Positions 17,261 to 25,763 of a stretch of 64,000 nt of DNA are shown piece after piece. The DNA comes from Cohnella sp. AR92. GTDB taxonomy: Bacteria; Bacillota; Bacilli; Paenibacillales; Paenibacillaceae. Within the stretch, counting starts at the first letter, position 1. The number at the start of each line of letters is the position of its first letter. The stretch is from NCBI RefSeq assembly GCF_003990975.1, contig NZ_RZJR01000008.1, positions 292,929 to 356,928 on the forward strand, read 5' to 3'. A program made the translations under genes and the position numbers. The notes under the pieces are model-generated. The model was given only the letters and a program-made list of their open reading frames with translations. It ran no database searches and was not told the DNA's origin.

Positions 17261-18553
17261 ATGAAATATATCGAGACCGAGTACTCCGGACCGCTCCATG
17301 GAACGGTACATATCCCGGGAGCGAAGAACAGCTCCCTCGCCCTGCTGGCCGCCGCTTGCCTGGCGGACGACGTCGTTACGCTCGAGGGAATCCCTCGCAT
17401 AGACGATGTCCGCATCCTTGCGAGCATCGGCCGAGACATCGGCATGAAGCTGCAGCAGGAGGGCGGGCGAGTCGTCATCGACCCGCGCTCCATTCACAGC
17501 GCCGTGATCGACCCCGGCAAGGCTTCCAGCTACCGGGCGTCTTATTATTTCGCGGGCGCGCTGCTGTCCAAGTTCGGCAGGGTCACGATCGGGCTCCCGG
17601 GAGGGGACGATTTCGTGGCTCGGCCGATCGATCAGCATATCAAAGCCTTCGAAGCGCTCGGAGCCCGGGTCCAGATCTTCAACGATTATTATGTCGTCGA
17701 AGCCTCCGATCTGACGGGGGCCGACATCTACTTCGATACGCTGACCTCCGGCGCGACGATCAACGCGATGCTGGCGGCCGTGCGGGCCAAAGGGCAAACG
17801 CGGCTGTATAACGCGGCCGTGGATCCGGAGGTGGTCGATACGGCCGTCTTCCTGAACAGGCTCGGGGCCAAGATTTACGGGGCGGGAACGGACTGCATCC
17901 GCATTGAAGGCGTCTCCTACTTAAACGGAGGGACGCATGCGGTCATTCCGGACCGGCTGATCGCCGGGGCTTTCCTGATGGCGGCGGGACTTCGCGGGGG
18001 CCAGGTTACCGTGACGGACGTCATTCCCACCCATCTCGGCTCCTGCCTTGCCAAGCTGGAGGAGATCGGCATGCACGTGGATTGCAGCGAGAATCACGTC
18101 ACGGCTTCCGGCACGGGCATTCTCAAGGCAACCCGGGTTCGCGCAGGCATGTACCCGGGCTTCGCAACCGATCTGCAGCAGCCGATGACCGCGCTTCTGC
18201 TGCAAGCCAGAGGCAAGAGCATCGTAACGGACCGCGTCTATCCGAAGCGGTTCGCCCATGTGCCGCAGCTGCGGCGGCTCGGCGCGGAGATCGAGCTGCG
18301 GCAGGAAAGCGCCTTTATCCGCGGCGGGCTTCCGCTGCGGGGAGGCTGGGTGCACGCGACGGACGTGCGTGCCGGCACCTGCCTCCTGCTGGCGGGGCTG
18401 ACGGCCGAAGGACGCACTCGCATAACCGGCGTCGAGCACATCGAGCGCGGCTACGAGGACGTCATCGGCAGCTTCCGCTCCATCGGCGCCAAGCTCTCCA
18501 TGCGCGAGCTGGACTCGCGGGAGCTTCCCGGCCTCGCGCATCTTCAAGGGTGA
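17261..18553 (+). CDS. murA: UDP-N-acetylglucosamine 1-carboxyvinyltransferase (MurA) paralogue with Cys-to-Asp substitution
   Basis: MurA transfers enolpyruvate from PEP to UDP-GlcNAc, the first committed step of peptidoglycan synthesis. The 430-residue protein has normal length and keeps Lys22-Asn23 (GAKNS), Arg92, Arg121, the base Asp in FATDLQQP and HIERGYE. The loop that normally reads LPGGC-x-I-G-x-RP reads LPGGDDFVARP, with Asp116 at the place of the fosfomycin-target Cys (Cys115 in E. coli). In other MurA proteins Asp at this site keeps activity and prevents fosfomycin adduct formation. It follows the FHA regulator and is followed by a strong hairpin terminator. Confidence 0.9.
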   Translation: MKYIETEYSGPLHGTVHIPGAKNSSLALLAAACLADDVVTLEGIPRIDDVRILASIGRDIGMKLQQEGGRVVIDPRSIHSAVIDPGKASSYRASYYFAGALLSKFGRVTIGLPGGDDFVARPIDQHIKAFEALGARVQIFNDYYVVEASDLTGADIYFDTLTSGATINAMLAAVRAKGQTRLYNAAVDPEVVDTAVFLNRLGAKIYGAGTDCIRIEGVSYLNGGTHAVIPDRLIAGAFLMAAGLRGGQVTVTDVIPTHLGSCLAKLEEIGMHVDCSENHVTASGTGILKATRVRAGMYPGFATDLQQPMTALLLQARGKSIVTDRVYPKRFAHVPQLRRLGAEIELRQESAFIRGGLPLRGGWVHATDVRAGTCLLLAGLTAEGRTRITGVEHIERGYEDVIGSFRSIGAKLSMRELDSRELPGLAHLQG

Positions 18554-18564
18554 TTAGACAAAAC

Positions 18565-18614
18565 AAGAGCTGCTCTTCCGGCAAGCGCCGACGCTTGCTG
18601 GAAGAGCAGCTCTT
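18565..18614 (+). terminator. Intrinsic terminator after murA
   Basis: A long stem (AAGAGCTGCTCTTCC paired with GGAAGAGCAGCTCTT, extended by GCAAGC/GCTTGC) closes a short loop and ends in TCTTT. It lies between convergent murA and the minus-strand gene that ends at 18633, so it may serve both. Confidence 0.8.
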
Positions 18615-18632
18615 TGCATAGGAGAGGCCTCG

Positions 18633-19148
18633 TTATCGGCGTCCTTCGACCGGGGCCTCTTCCTTCTCCGCCGCCGGGCGGTTGTACTGGCCCAGCCATT
18701 GGTTGATCTCGCCGAAATACTTCGCGAAGCGCACGCTGATCTCCGCCCGCATGACCTCGCGGACTATCCCCAGCCGATCCTCGTACCCCCTGCAGATATA
18801 GCGGTGGTAGACGACCAGATCGACCTGCTCGTCGCCGACCACGCGAATCCTCCTTCGGCTCAGCTCCCGCCTCAGCTCATACATATCGCGATTGATCTGG
18901 TTCATGACCACCTGCGTCGCCGACAAATACAGCCGCTTCAGCAGGCTGGAGGAGTTCTGCATCTCCTCCATGTGCTTCTGCACCATGGTCAGCATATGAG
19001 GCAGGAGCACGTAATCCCGGATCATCTTCAATTCCTCCGGAGTCGTCTGTCCGGACGTTCTCGGCTCCTTCCGCGATTCGTATTGCTCCTGATGCTCGGT
19101 CAGCAGCATCTTGGACTTCCAGCGCTCGTTGCCGTCGAGTTTGCTCAT
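18633..19148 (-). CDS. Hypothetical protein downstream of the Y-family polymerase
   Basis: The 171-residue hydrophilic protein is rich in charged helices (a Met-rich segment MLTMVQKHMEEMQ, then YELRRELSRRRIRV) and has no signal peptide or membrane span. It overlaps the polymerase stop by one base, so it is the third gene of the SOS operon. I do not recognise its family. By position it could be an accessory factor of the polymerase, but nothing in the sequence proves that. Confidence 0.7.
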   Translation of the reverse strand: MSKLDGNERWKSKMLLTEHQEQYESRKEPRTSGQTTPEELKMIRDYVLLPHMLTMVQKHMEEMQNSSSLLKRLYLSATQVVMNQINRDMYELRRELSRRRIRVVGDEQVDLVVYHRYICRGYEDRLGIVREVMRAEISVRFAKYFGEINQWLGQYNRPAAEKEEAPVEGRR

Positions 19149-20407
19149 TATTTATAATGTCCTCCGATCTGTTCCGCCCGCTCTCTGGCGACACCGGACT
19201 CCAGCAGCGAAGAGGCGCGCATGATCGCGCCGCTTCCGTAACGGTCCTTGATCGCATCCGTCGCCCTCTCTCGCCGATAAACGGCGGATCGATCCTCGAA
19301 TAAGGTCAGCTGGAAAACGCTGTCGTCGGTCAGTTCGGTCAACGCTATGCTCAAATTGCTAAGCGGCAGGCCGCCCCAGTGCTGAACGAACAGCCTGCGG
19401 GCCGCATCCGCGATCTCGTGGGTCAGGGAGCTCGGCTGCGGAAGCGTCGTCTGGCGGCTGAACCAGGCGGTCCGCTCCCCGTCCGTCTCGGCGGCCGCCA
19501 CCGACACGACGCGCCCCATATAGCCGTGGCGCCGGCTTCGCCGGCATACCTCCACGACCAGCTCCAGCAGCACGACCTCGATGTCCTCCAGCTTCCGGTA
19601 CAGGCTGCTGCGAAGCGCCTTGCCGTGGCTGATCGATTGAAGCTTGCCCCGGATGCCCGTCACCACCGGGCTCGGGTCGATGCCCCTGGCCGTCTGCCAA
19701 TAATATTCGGCCTGGATGTCGCTCTGCTTCTTCATCTCCCTTCGCATCTTCTGCTTGAAGACGCCAAGCTCCAGCTTCGCGATGTCGCCGATCCGGTTCA
19801 GCCCCATCCGGATAAAGTGCTTGGTCATCCGGGAGCCGACCATGAACATCTGGTTCACCGGCAGCGGCCACAGCTCCGTCTCCAGCTTGTCGTAAGGCAG
19901 CGCGAAAATGCCGTCGGGGCGTTTCTTCGCGAAGTTATCCGTTGCCATTTTGGCAAGTATCTTGGTCGGCCCGATGCCCACGCGCGACCACACCCCGGTG
20001 GACATCATGATATGAGTCTGGATGCGATGGGCGATCTCCTCCGGAGAGCCGTAATGCGAGAGCGAGCCCGTAATGTCCAGGAACTGTTCGTCGATGCTGT
20101 ACGGCTCCACCTGGTCCGTCACCGATTCGAAGATCTCGGTAATGAGCAGCGAGATGGCGATATAGGTCTGCATCCTCGGACGGACCACGACCAGATCGGG
20201 ACACTTGGCCAGCGCCTCGCCGACCCGCTCCGCCGTCGTCACTCCCCGGGACTTCGCGATCGGGCAGGCGGCCAGGATGATGCCCGACTTGCGGGCGGGA
20301 TCCCCCACGGCGACCGGCTTGTCGCGCAGCTCCGGGCGGGCGGCTTTCTCGACGGAAGCGTAGAACGATTGCCCGTCGACCAAGAAGATCGTGCGTTCAG
20401 GAGGCAT
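19148..20407 (-). CDS. Y-family DNA polymerase (UvrX/YqjW type)
   Basis: This is a translesion polymerase of the UmuC/DinB superfamily, of the kind called UvrX or YqjW in Bacillus. The 419-residue protein has the catalytic Asp block FLVDGQSFYASVEKA and the second carboxylate motif SIDEQFLDITGS, then helix-hairpin-helix and little-finger regions. It overlaps the upstream small gene by 11 bases. A LexA box and sigma-A promoter lie upstream of the operon, so induction by DNA damage is expected. Confidence 0.92.
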   Translation of the reverse strand: MPPERTIFLVDGQSFYASVEKAARPELRDKPVAVGDPARKSGIILAACPIAKSRGVTTAERVGEALAKCPDLVVVRPRMQTYIAISLLITEIFESVTDQVEPYSIDEQFLDITGSLSHYGSPEEIAHRIQTHIMMSTGVWSRVGIGPTKILAKMATDNFAKKRPDGIFALPYDKLETELWPLPVNQMFMVGSRMTKHFIRMGLNRIGDIAKLELGVFKQKMRREMKKQSDIQAEYYWQTARGIDPSPVVTGIRGKLQSISHGKALRSSLYRKLEDIEVVLLELVVEVCRRSRRHGYMGRVVSVAAAETDGERTAWFSRQTTLPQPSSLTHEIADAARRLFVQHWGGLPLSNLSIALTELTDDSVFQLTLFEDRSAVYRRERATDAIKDRYGSGAIMRASSLLESGVARERAEQIGGHYK

Positions 20408-20597
20408 GGCCGGTCACCGGCTCGAGAGCCAGAATCCGTTCGGTGCGGAAGCGCCGCGGCTGCTGCCGGGCCACGTCCAGCGCGAGGATCGTCCCCGATT
20501 CGATATGGCGAATCAGGATCGTTCGCTTGCTGAACTGCCCCTTCCTGTCTTGATAGACGATCACGACCACCCGCCCGATATACTTGTCGATGGACAT
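20397..20597 (-). CDS. Small protein preceding the Y-family polymerase (YolD-position, WYL-like C-terminus)
   Basis: A 66-residue protein starting MSIDKYIGRVVVIVYQD. Small genes such as yolD and yqzH occupy this place before uvrX/yqjW-type polymerases. The C-terminal half (ARQQPRRFRTERILALEPV) resembles the end of WYL ligand domains. AAGGAGGG precedes the ATG at 20597; the longer open frame is not used. Its function is unknown; translational coupling to the polymerase is clear from the 11-base overlap. Confidence 0.75.
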   Translation of the reverse strand: MSIDKYIGRVVVIVYQDRKGQFSKRTILIRHIESGTILALDVARQQPRRFRTERILALEPVTGHAS

Positions 20598-20681
20598 CGC
20601 CTTTCCCTCCTTGATTGTTCGGCATGGCGCCCCCCGTTCCCGAAGAGAAACCATGCGCGCTCAAAAGTAAGAACAAATTAA

Positions 20682-20727
20682 GAACACCTGTTCCTATATT
20701 ATAACCAGAATGCATGTTCGTATTCAA
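20682..20727 (-). promoter_or_regulatory. SOS promoter with LexA box for the polymerase operon
   Basis: On the minus strand TTGAAT (20722-20727) and a perfect TATAAT (20698-20703) are separated by 18 bases. GAACACCTGTTC at 20682-20693 fits the Gram-positive LexA half-site pattern GAAC-N4-GTTC just downstream of the -10. A weaker copy (CGAACATGCATTC on the minus strand) lies inside the spacer. Confidence 0.8.
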
Positions 20728-20732
20728 TGGGC

Positions 20733-20771
20733 AAAAAAAGGACGCTCGGAAGCCCTATGCTTCTCGCGTCC
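20733..20771 (-). terminator. Minus-strand intrinsic terminator upstream of the SOS operon
   Basis: On the minus strand GGACGC/GCGTCC plus an inner GAAGC/GCTTC pair form a hairpin followed by seven T. It ends just before the polymerase promoter and would block read-through from the penicillin-binding protein gene. Confidence 0.75.
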
Positions 20772-20862
20772 ATGAATGATTCCTCAAAAAGCCATGTACG
20801 GGATCCCAAGTTCACGCTATAATAATCCCAAGTAAAATGCTATGAAATAGGAGGAATAGGTG

Positions 20863-21042
20863 ATGATAAAATCTCTGCTCGCTAAATTATTCAAGGATAC
20901 CTGCCCGGCCTGCGGCGAGGCGCTGATCTCTTCCCGCAACTCGATCGGCTGGACGAAAACCTGCCCCCAGAACCATTACAAAGAAGAAAGCTATGGCGTT
21001 CTGGGCGTCTATATTGTAACCAAGGGGAGCCCTCGTCATTGA
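20863..21042 (+). CDS. Small zinc-ribbon-like hypothetical protein
   Basis: The 59-residue protein has a CPACGE motif near residue 14 and a CPQNH motif near residue 34, which could together bind one zinc ion. AGGAGG lies eight bases before the ATG; a GTG three bases earlier is also possible. It is the only plus-strand gene between two minus-strand operons. I cannot name its family. Confidence 0.65.
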   Translation: MIKSLLAKLFKDTCPACGEALISSRNSIGWTKTCPQNHYKEESYGVLGVYIVTKGSPRH

Positions 21043-21138
21043 TCATTCTCCCCCTAGTCTTGCGCACATCCACCGAAACATCCATTCCCATTGCATGGCA
21101 TAATTCAGAAAACGATAGTATCGGTTTATAACTTTATT

Positions 21139-23283
21139 TTATTGCTGCTTGGTTTGCTCGAAAATTCGTTTTACTTTTGGCGCCACATAGCCGCTCCCCC
21201 CGCGACCCTGTACGTTCTCGATCATCATGGAGATCAACAGTTGGGGGTTATCCGCGTCAAATCCGACGAACCAGCCGTTCTCCTGGCCTTGTGCGCCCTT
21301 GCTCGCTTTCAGCTCCGCGGTGCCCGTCTTGCCGGCGATCGAAGCTCCGGCAATATAAGCGCCATGCCCGACGCCTTCCGGACTTGTCACCGCCTTCACG
21401 AGATCGGCCTTGATGAGTTTCGCCGTTTCCGCCGACATCGCTTGCTCCTTCCACCGCTTTCCCGCATTAGCCGAATCCGCTTCCGACAGCTGCGGATAGG
21501 CGATATTACCGCCATTAACAAGCGCGGAGTAGGCGAAGGCGACATGCAGCGTCGTCATCTCCACCTGCCCTTGCCCGTAGCCGGAGTCGGCAAGCTGAAT
21601 ATCGCCGGAAGGCTCGCCTCCGCCGCCGGCAAGCTGCGAAGCGCTAAGCGGGTAGGCGAGCGGGAACGATTCGCCTATCCCGAATCGCGCCGCGCCTGCG
21701 ACGAATTGCTTCTTGCCGATTGCCAGCGCCGTCTGGGCAAAGTAAATATTGTCAGAGTAGGTCAACGCCTTCGTTAGATCGACCGAATTCACGTCGTGCA
21801 CCCGCTTCACGTAGTACTTCCCCCAGGAACTGTCTTTCTTCCATGTCAATCCGGAAATTTCCTTCGCTCCGTCCGGATCAAGCGCGCCGCTATCGAGTCC
21901 GATCGCTGCCGTTATGACCTTAAAGGACGAGCCCGGCGCATACGTCCGGGAGAAACGGTTCAGGAACGGATGCCGCGGATCTTCATTCCATTGTCGGTAT
22001 TGTTCCTTGGACACGCCCTGTACGAAAGCGTTCGGATCGTATGACGGGCTGCTGAGCAGCGCCAGCACTTCGCCGGTCGCGGGCTGGATCGCCGCAACGG
22101 AAGCCGCATCGGCCTTTACTTCCTCATAGATCGCTTGCTGCAGCGCCGTATCGATCGTCAACTTGTACGTCACGCCGTTCCTGGCAACCTGCCCTGCGAC
22201 CACGGATTTTCGTATGCCTGATCGATCAACGATAACGGCTTCTTTGCCTTGCGTGCCGCGCAATTGCGCCTCCAGCGTAAGCTCCAGTCCCGTCTTGCCG
22301 ATCATATCGCCTGCCTTATAGCCTTGAGCTTCGTGCATCTTCAGCTCATCGGCGTTGATCTCCCCGATATATCCGATCAGATGAGCGGCCGCTTCGCCGA
22401 GTGGATAGCGCCGCACCATGACCTTCTGAGCCGCAACCCCCGGAAGCGCAACGAGTTCATCCCTCACCGCGTCATCGACCACTACGGCGATCGGAACGAA
22501 CAGATCCGGCTTCACCCACGACGCCCCAAGCTTACGGTCGATATCCTGTACGGACATTCCCAGCTTCTTTGCCATCGATGCTTTGATCGTATCGGCCGAA
22601 TCCCCAAGCTTGCTCGGTACGATGCCGAGCTGCGCCGCCTCGACGTTGACCGCAAGCGGATTGCCGTTGCGATCGACGATCTCGCCGCGTACCGCCGGGG
22701 TTTTCTCGACTCGCACCGTATCCCCTTCTTCCATGCCGGGGAAAATAAACGAAGGGTTCCAATCGATTAACCAGGACGTTACGCCGTCCTCTACCGTCTT
22801 TCTAACCCGGCCCTGATTGTCGAAAGAGATGGGACCTTCCGCCGTATCCATAGAAACGTGATACGAGAACCCCTTGACAGCGGTCCCCGTCCCCGTCAAC
22901 GCCGTACCCTCCGAATCCGATCCGTCATCCGTCTGATGTCCGGTCGGAAGCGCCGTTACGACCAGATTGGACACCTCAAGCGCTTTGTAGATCGTCTGAT
23001 AACGCTTGACGAACTGCTCTTCCGTCAGACTCTTCTTCACGAAAGGCGAAAGAAGCGCGTACATCCCCGCATAATCAAGCCGTTCCCACGCTGACAAATA
23101 CGCGGTTACTCCCCCCGACGAATCCGTCACGGTCGAAGGATCCGAAGAAGGAACGCTAGTGGACGTTTCCGAAGCTGAAGGATCCGGGGACGATTTACCG
23201 AACAAATCGGAACAGCCTCCTAGCAGGAATGGGAGCAGCAGAACAATAATCGCCGCCAAGCGAACGCCGGATTGTCCTTTCAA
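21139..23283 (-). CDS. Class B penicillin-binding protein, lipoprotein with MecA-type N-terminal domain
   Basis: This is a D,D-transpeptidase of the PBP3/PbpC (MecA-like) group that cross-links peptidoglycan outside the membrane. The 714 residues start with a signal peptide ending in the lipobox LLGGC, then a Ser/Thr-rich linker, an NTF2-like MecA N-terminal domain (about 55-170), a PBP dimerisation domain (about 185-350) and a transpeptidase domain with SSFK, SDN and KTGTAE motifs in the right order. All active-site motifs are intact. Relatives in Bacillus have low beta-lactam affinity. It is monocistronic by spacing. Confidence 0.92.
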   Translation of the reverse strand: MKGQSGVRLAAIIVLLLPFLLGGCSDLFGKSSPDPSASETSTSVPSSDPSTVTDSSGGVTAYLSAWERLDYAGMYALLSPFVKKSLTEEQFVKRYQTIYKALEVSNLVVTALPTGHQTDDGSDSEGTALTGTGTAVKGFSYHVSMDTAEGPISFDNQGRVRKTVEDGVTSWLIDWNPSFIFPGMEEGDTVRVEKTPAVRGEIVDRNGNPLAVNVEAAQLGIVPSKLGDSADTIKASMAKKLGMSVQDIDRKLGASWVKPDLFVPIAVVVDDAVRDELVALPGVAAQKVMVRRYPLGEAAAHLIGYIGEINADELKMHEAQGYKAGDMIGKTGLELTLEAQLRGTQGKEAVIVDRSGIRKSVVAGQVARNGVTYKLTIDTALQQAIYEEVKADAASVAAIQPATGEVLALLSSPSYDPNAFVQGVSKEQYRQWNEDPRHPFLNRFSRTYAPGSSFKVITAAIGLDSGALDPDGAKEISGLTWKKDSSWGKYYVKRVHDVNSVDLTKALTYSDNIYFAQTALAIGKKQFVAGAARFGIGESFPLAYPLSASQLAGGGGEPSGDIQLADSGYGQGQVEMTTLHVAFAYSALVNGGNIAYPQLSEADSANAGKRWKEQAMSAETAKLIKADLVKAVTSPEGVGHGAYIAGASIAGKTGTAELKASKGAQGQENGWFVGFDADNPQLLISMMIENVQGRGGSGYVAPKVKRIFEQTKQQ

Positions 23284-23695
23284 CTGGAACGCCCTCCTCG
23301 ATATTTCAAAGTCGCAACTTATAAACGCTGCTTCTTGTTTATACCGCGATCAGGGGGCGATGTTTCTGATAACTGAAAATTTTGTTTGTTCATGAATAAG
23401 GCCTCTATTCCATTGTTGGAATTCATCCGAGGTCCGTCATTGATGAGCGAAAGATTGATGGGGGTATTTTCGCTTGCCTAATATGTAAGGATTTTCCTTT
23501 CGATCCCTTCTTTGAAGGGGAGATGATCACCAAATGACCGAACATATCTGTAACGGCAAGTTTGAGAGCCATCCTTAGCGGGATGGCTCTTTTGCAGAAT
23601 ACATGACTCGTTGGAATCACAGCCCTCGTTCATCCTGCCTGCCCCTCGGCGCTAAATCAAGAAACTGTTAGCCTATCCATGCCGCGGCCGAACCG
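23284..23695. other. Intergenic region with a candidate small RNA
   Basis: A 412-base gap with no convincing gene. On the plus strand TTGATG (about 23455) and TAATAT with an 18-base spacer could form a weak promoter; CCCTTCTTTGAAGGG forms a small hairpin near 23510; and GAGCCATCC/GGATGGCTC at 23565-23589 followed by TTTT is a good terminator. Together they would give a transcript of about 105-110 bases. Confidence 0.4.
23565..23593 (+). terminator. Orphan intrinsic terminator
   Basis: GAGCCATCC and GGATGGCTC pair around a short loop and are followed by TTTT. No plus-strand gene precedes it; it could end a small RNA, or act as a weak minus-strand stop for the SDR gene. Confidence 0.65.
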
Positions 23696-24496
23696 CTATA
23701 AGTGCCTTTTTGGGTTTGACATGCGTTCCATAATCAAGGCCACCCTGCGCCTGCTAAAAAATCGGAGCATTCTAACTATAAAGTAATCGGTACGGCGATC
23801 GAGGATATAGCTGCGTCTCTGGTCAATCCCGCGAAATCCGGCCTGTACAACCTTTTCCGGGGTCGTGAACTTACGGCCCGCAGCCATGTCTTTACTGCCG
23901 ACCGCATCGAAAAACCCTGTATCGGTTACACCCGGGCACAGCGCGAGCACACGAATGCCTCGCCCGCGCGTTTCCGCCCATAGCGCTTCAGAGAAGGACA
24001 ATACAAATGCTTTGGTAGCCCCATAAACAGCCGTATAAGCACAAGGCATAAACGCGCCCAACGAAGCCACGTTGACGACGATTCCGTCCCCACGCCTCAG
24101 CATATCGGGCAAAAAACGATGCGTAAGATCGACAAGCGCAGCCGTGTTCAGCATAATCTCTTCCTGCTCGCGCTCCAGGTCTATTTCCTCGAAACGGCCG
24201 TAAGTACCGAAGCCTGCGTTGTTGATAAGAATATCGACCGACAAGCCAAGTTTGGAAATTTGTTCGGCCAGTTGACGCGAGGCGTCCGCTTTGGACAAAT
24301 CGCAAGCCAGCGCATAAGCCTGCACGCCGTACTGGCGGTTGATTTCCCCAGACAATGCATCAAGTTTGTCCTTGGAGCGCGCTGCCAGCACGACATGGCA
24401 GCCTCGTGCCGCCAGTTCTTTGGCATACGCTTTCCCGATTCCGGATGAAGCGCCGGTGACTACAGCCAGCTTGTTTCTATAGGCATACTTGTTCAA
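23696..24496 (-). CDS. Short-chain dehydrogenase/reductase
   Basis: An NAD(P)-dependent oxidoreductase with unknown substrate. The 266-residue protein has the cofactor motif TGASSGIG near residue 15, NNAG near residue 94, and the catalytic Tyr-x3-Lys in YGATK. The C-terminal basic segment RFFSRRRVALIMER is typical of membrane-associated SDRs such as the YqjQ/DltE-like group. The gene is clearly lower in GC than its neighbours and is divergent from a regulator gene of similar composition, which suggests they arrived together. Confidence 0.9.
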   Translation of the reverse strand: MNKYAYRNKLAVVTGASSGIGKAYAKELAARGCHVVLAARSKDKLDALSGEINRQYGVQAYALACDLSKADASRQLAEQISKLGLSVDILINNAGFGTYGRFEEIDLEREQEEIMLNTAALVDLTHRFLPDMLRRGDGIVVNVASLGAFMPCAYTAVYGATKAFVLSFSEALWAETRGRGIRVLALCPGVTDTGFFDAVGSKDMAAGRKFTTPEKVVQAGFRGIDQRRSYILDRRTDYFIVRMLRFFSRRRVALIMERMSNPKRHL

Positions 24497-24743
24497 GAAA
24501 CAAAACCTCCTATCGACAGCACTTCTCTGTCGTGAATATCTTAATCGTACAGTCGGTAGAGGTTGTTAACCACATCATGTCTTTACTATTAGCGGGATTA
24601 ACAGGCATCCGTTCTCGGTGAGGGTTCTGTCCTGTGGCAACAGACACTTTACAGAGATATAATGTTCGTGTACGAGGAGATATTAGTTAATTTTGTAAGT
24701 TACAATGTGTATTCTCGAATAGGATTAATGGGAGGTCACACAT

Positions 24744-25598
24744 GTGAAAACGAATCATTCCTCATCCGCATTGGGTGAATTCATTAAATCACGCAGGGAA
24801 CGGTTGCAACCCTCAATAGCGGGGATAAAGCCGCTTCCCGGACGAAGACGCACCCCGGGGCTTCGAAGAGAAGAGGTCTCCTATCTCGCTAATTTAAGCG
24901 TGACTTACTATACTTGGCTGGAGCAAGGCAGAGAGGTTAATCCTTCGCCGGAAGTTTTGCTAAATATCAGTAACGCGCTGAAGTTGGATGAAGACGAGCA
25001 AAAGCATCTGTTTGATCTGGCAAATGTAGACCCGGCGAGCGCAGGTGCAGTGCTAAATAACGAAAGATCAGATACCGGATTTTTGCAAACGATCGTTAAT
25101 CAATTGCATTATCCTTCTTTCGTCACAGACGAAGGAACAGATGTTATCGCCTGGAATCGGGCAGCGGAACTGATTATAGCCGATTTCGGCAGTCTGCCGA
25201 TAAGCGAACGGAATATGATGAGCCTAATGTTCTTTAATTCGGATTACCGACAAAGACTGGTAAATTGGGAGGAGTTTGCCCGATACACCACGGCGACGGT
25301 GCGGGCAAACATAGATCGTTATAAGGATAATCCTTTGTATATGGAACGGTTCGAACGTTTGAGGCTGGAAAGCGAGGAGTTTGTGCATTTCTGGGAGCTC
25401 TATGAAATCAAGCAAAGGCGGGTCGCAACTGCTTTATTTCGTCTTCCAGACGCACAGGAGATGGAGTTCGTGATCCATTCCGCTTCTGTAGTCGATAACG
25501 ACCCTGGCCTGCACTGGTGTTTCTACGTACCGGTACCCGGGTCAGGCACCGAGGAAGGATTACTGCGTCTACTGGAGCGAGACATTAAGCGGTATTAG
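24744..25598 (+). CDS. XRE-family regulator with MmyB-like ligand-binding domain
   Basis: A transcription factor: residues 10-80 form a helix-turn-helix (LGEFIKSRRERL, then TPGLRREEVSYLANLSVTYY), and residues 105-284 match the MmyB-like PAS-type domain with the ILANFG-like block IIADFGSLP and FRLPDAQEMEF. In actinobacterial relatives this type often controls a divergent short-chain dehydrogenase; here the SDR gene at 23696 is divergent across 247 bases. The start is GTG because the overlapping ATG runs straight into a stop; GGGAGGT precedes it. A TATAAT at 24658-24663 may be its -10 box. Confidence 0.88.
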   Translation: MKTNHSSSALGEFIKSRRERLQPSIAGIKPLPGRRRTPGLRREEVSYLANLSVTYYTWLEQGREVNPSPEVLLNISNALKLDEDEQKHLFDLANVDPASAGAVLNNERSDTGFLQTIVNQLHYPSFVTDEGTDVIAWNRAAELIIADFGSLPISERNMMSLMFFNSDYRQRLVNWEEFARYTTATVRANIDRYKDNPLYMERFERLRLESEEFVHFWELYEIKQRRVATALFRLPDAQEMEFVIHSASVVDNDPGLHWCFYVPVPGSGTEEGLLRLLERDIKRY

Positions 25599-25763
25599 TA
25601 TTACAGCAGGAACGAACGGGAAGCTGCGTTCCGTTCTCTGAAAACCTGGTTTCAGGACAGCCCCTGCCTTTGTTGGCTCTCCAAAAGCAATTGACGACTA
25701 AATCTCAACATCCACTTCAAAAAACTTGCCCTTATTTATGGTACGGTTCACCCATCCCCAACT

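Noticed and set aside
20860-20862. GTG start for the small zinc-ribbon protein
   Set aside because: The ATG directly after it has better spacing from AGGAGG; the difference is one residue and remains unproven.
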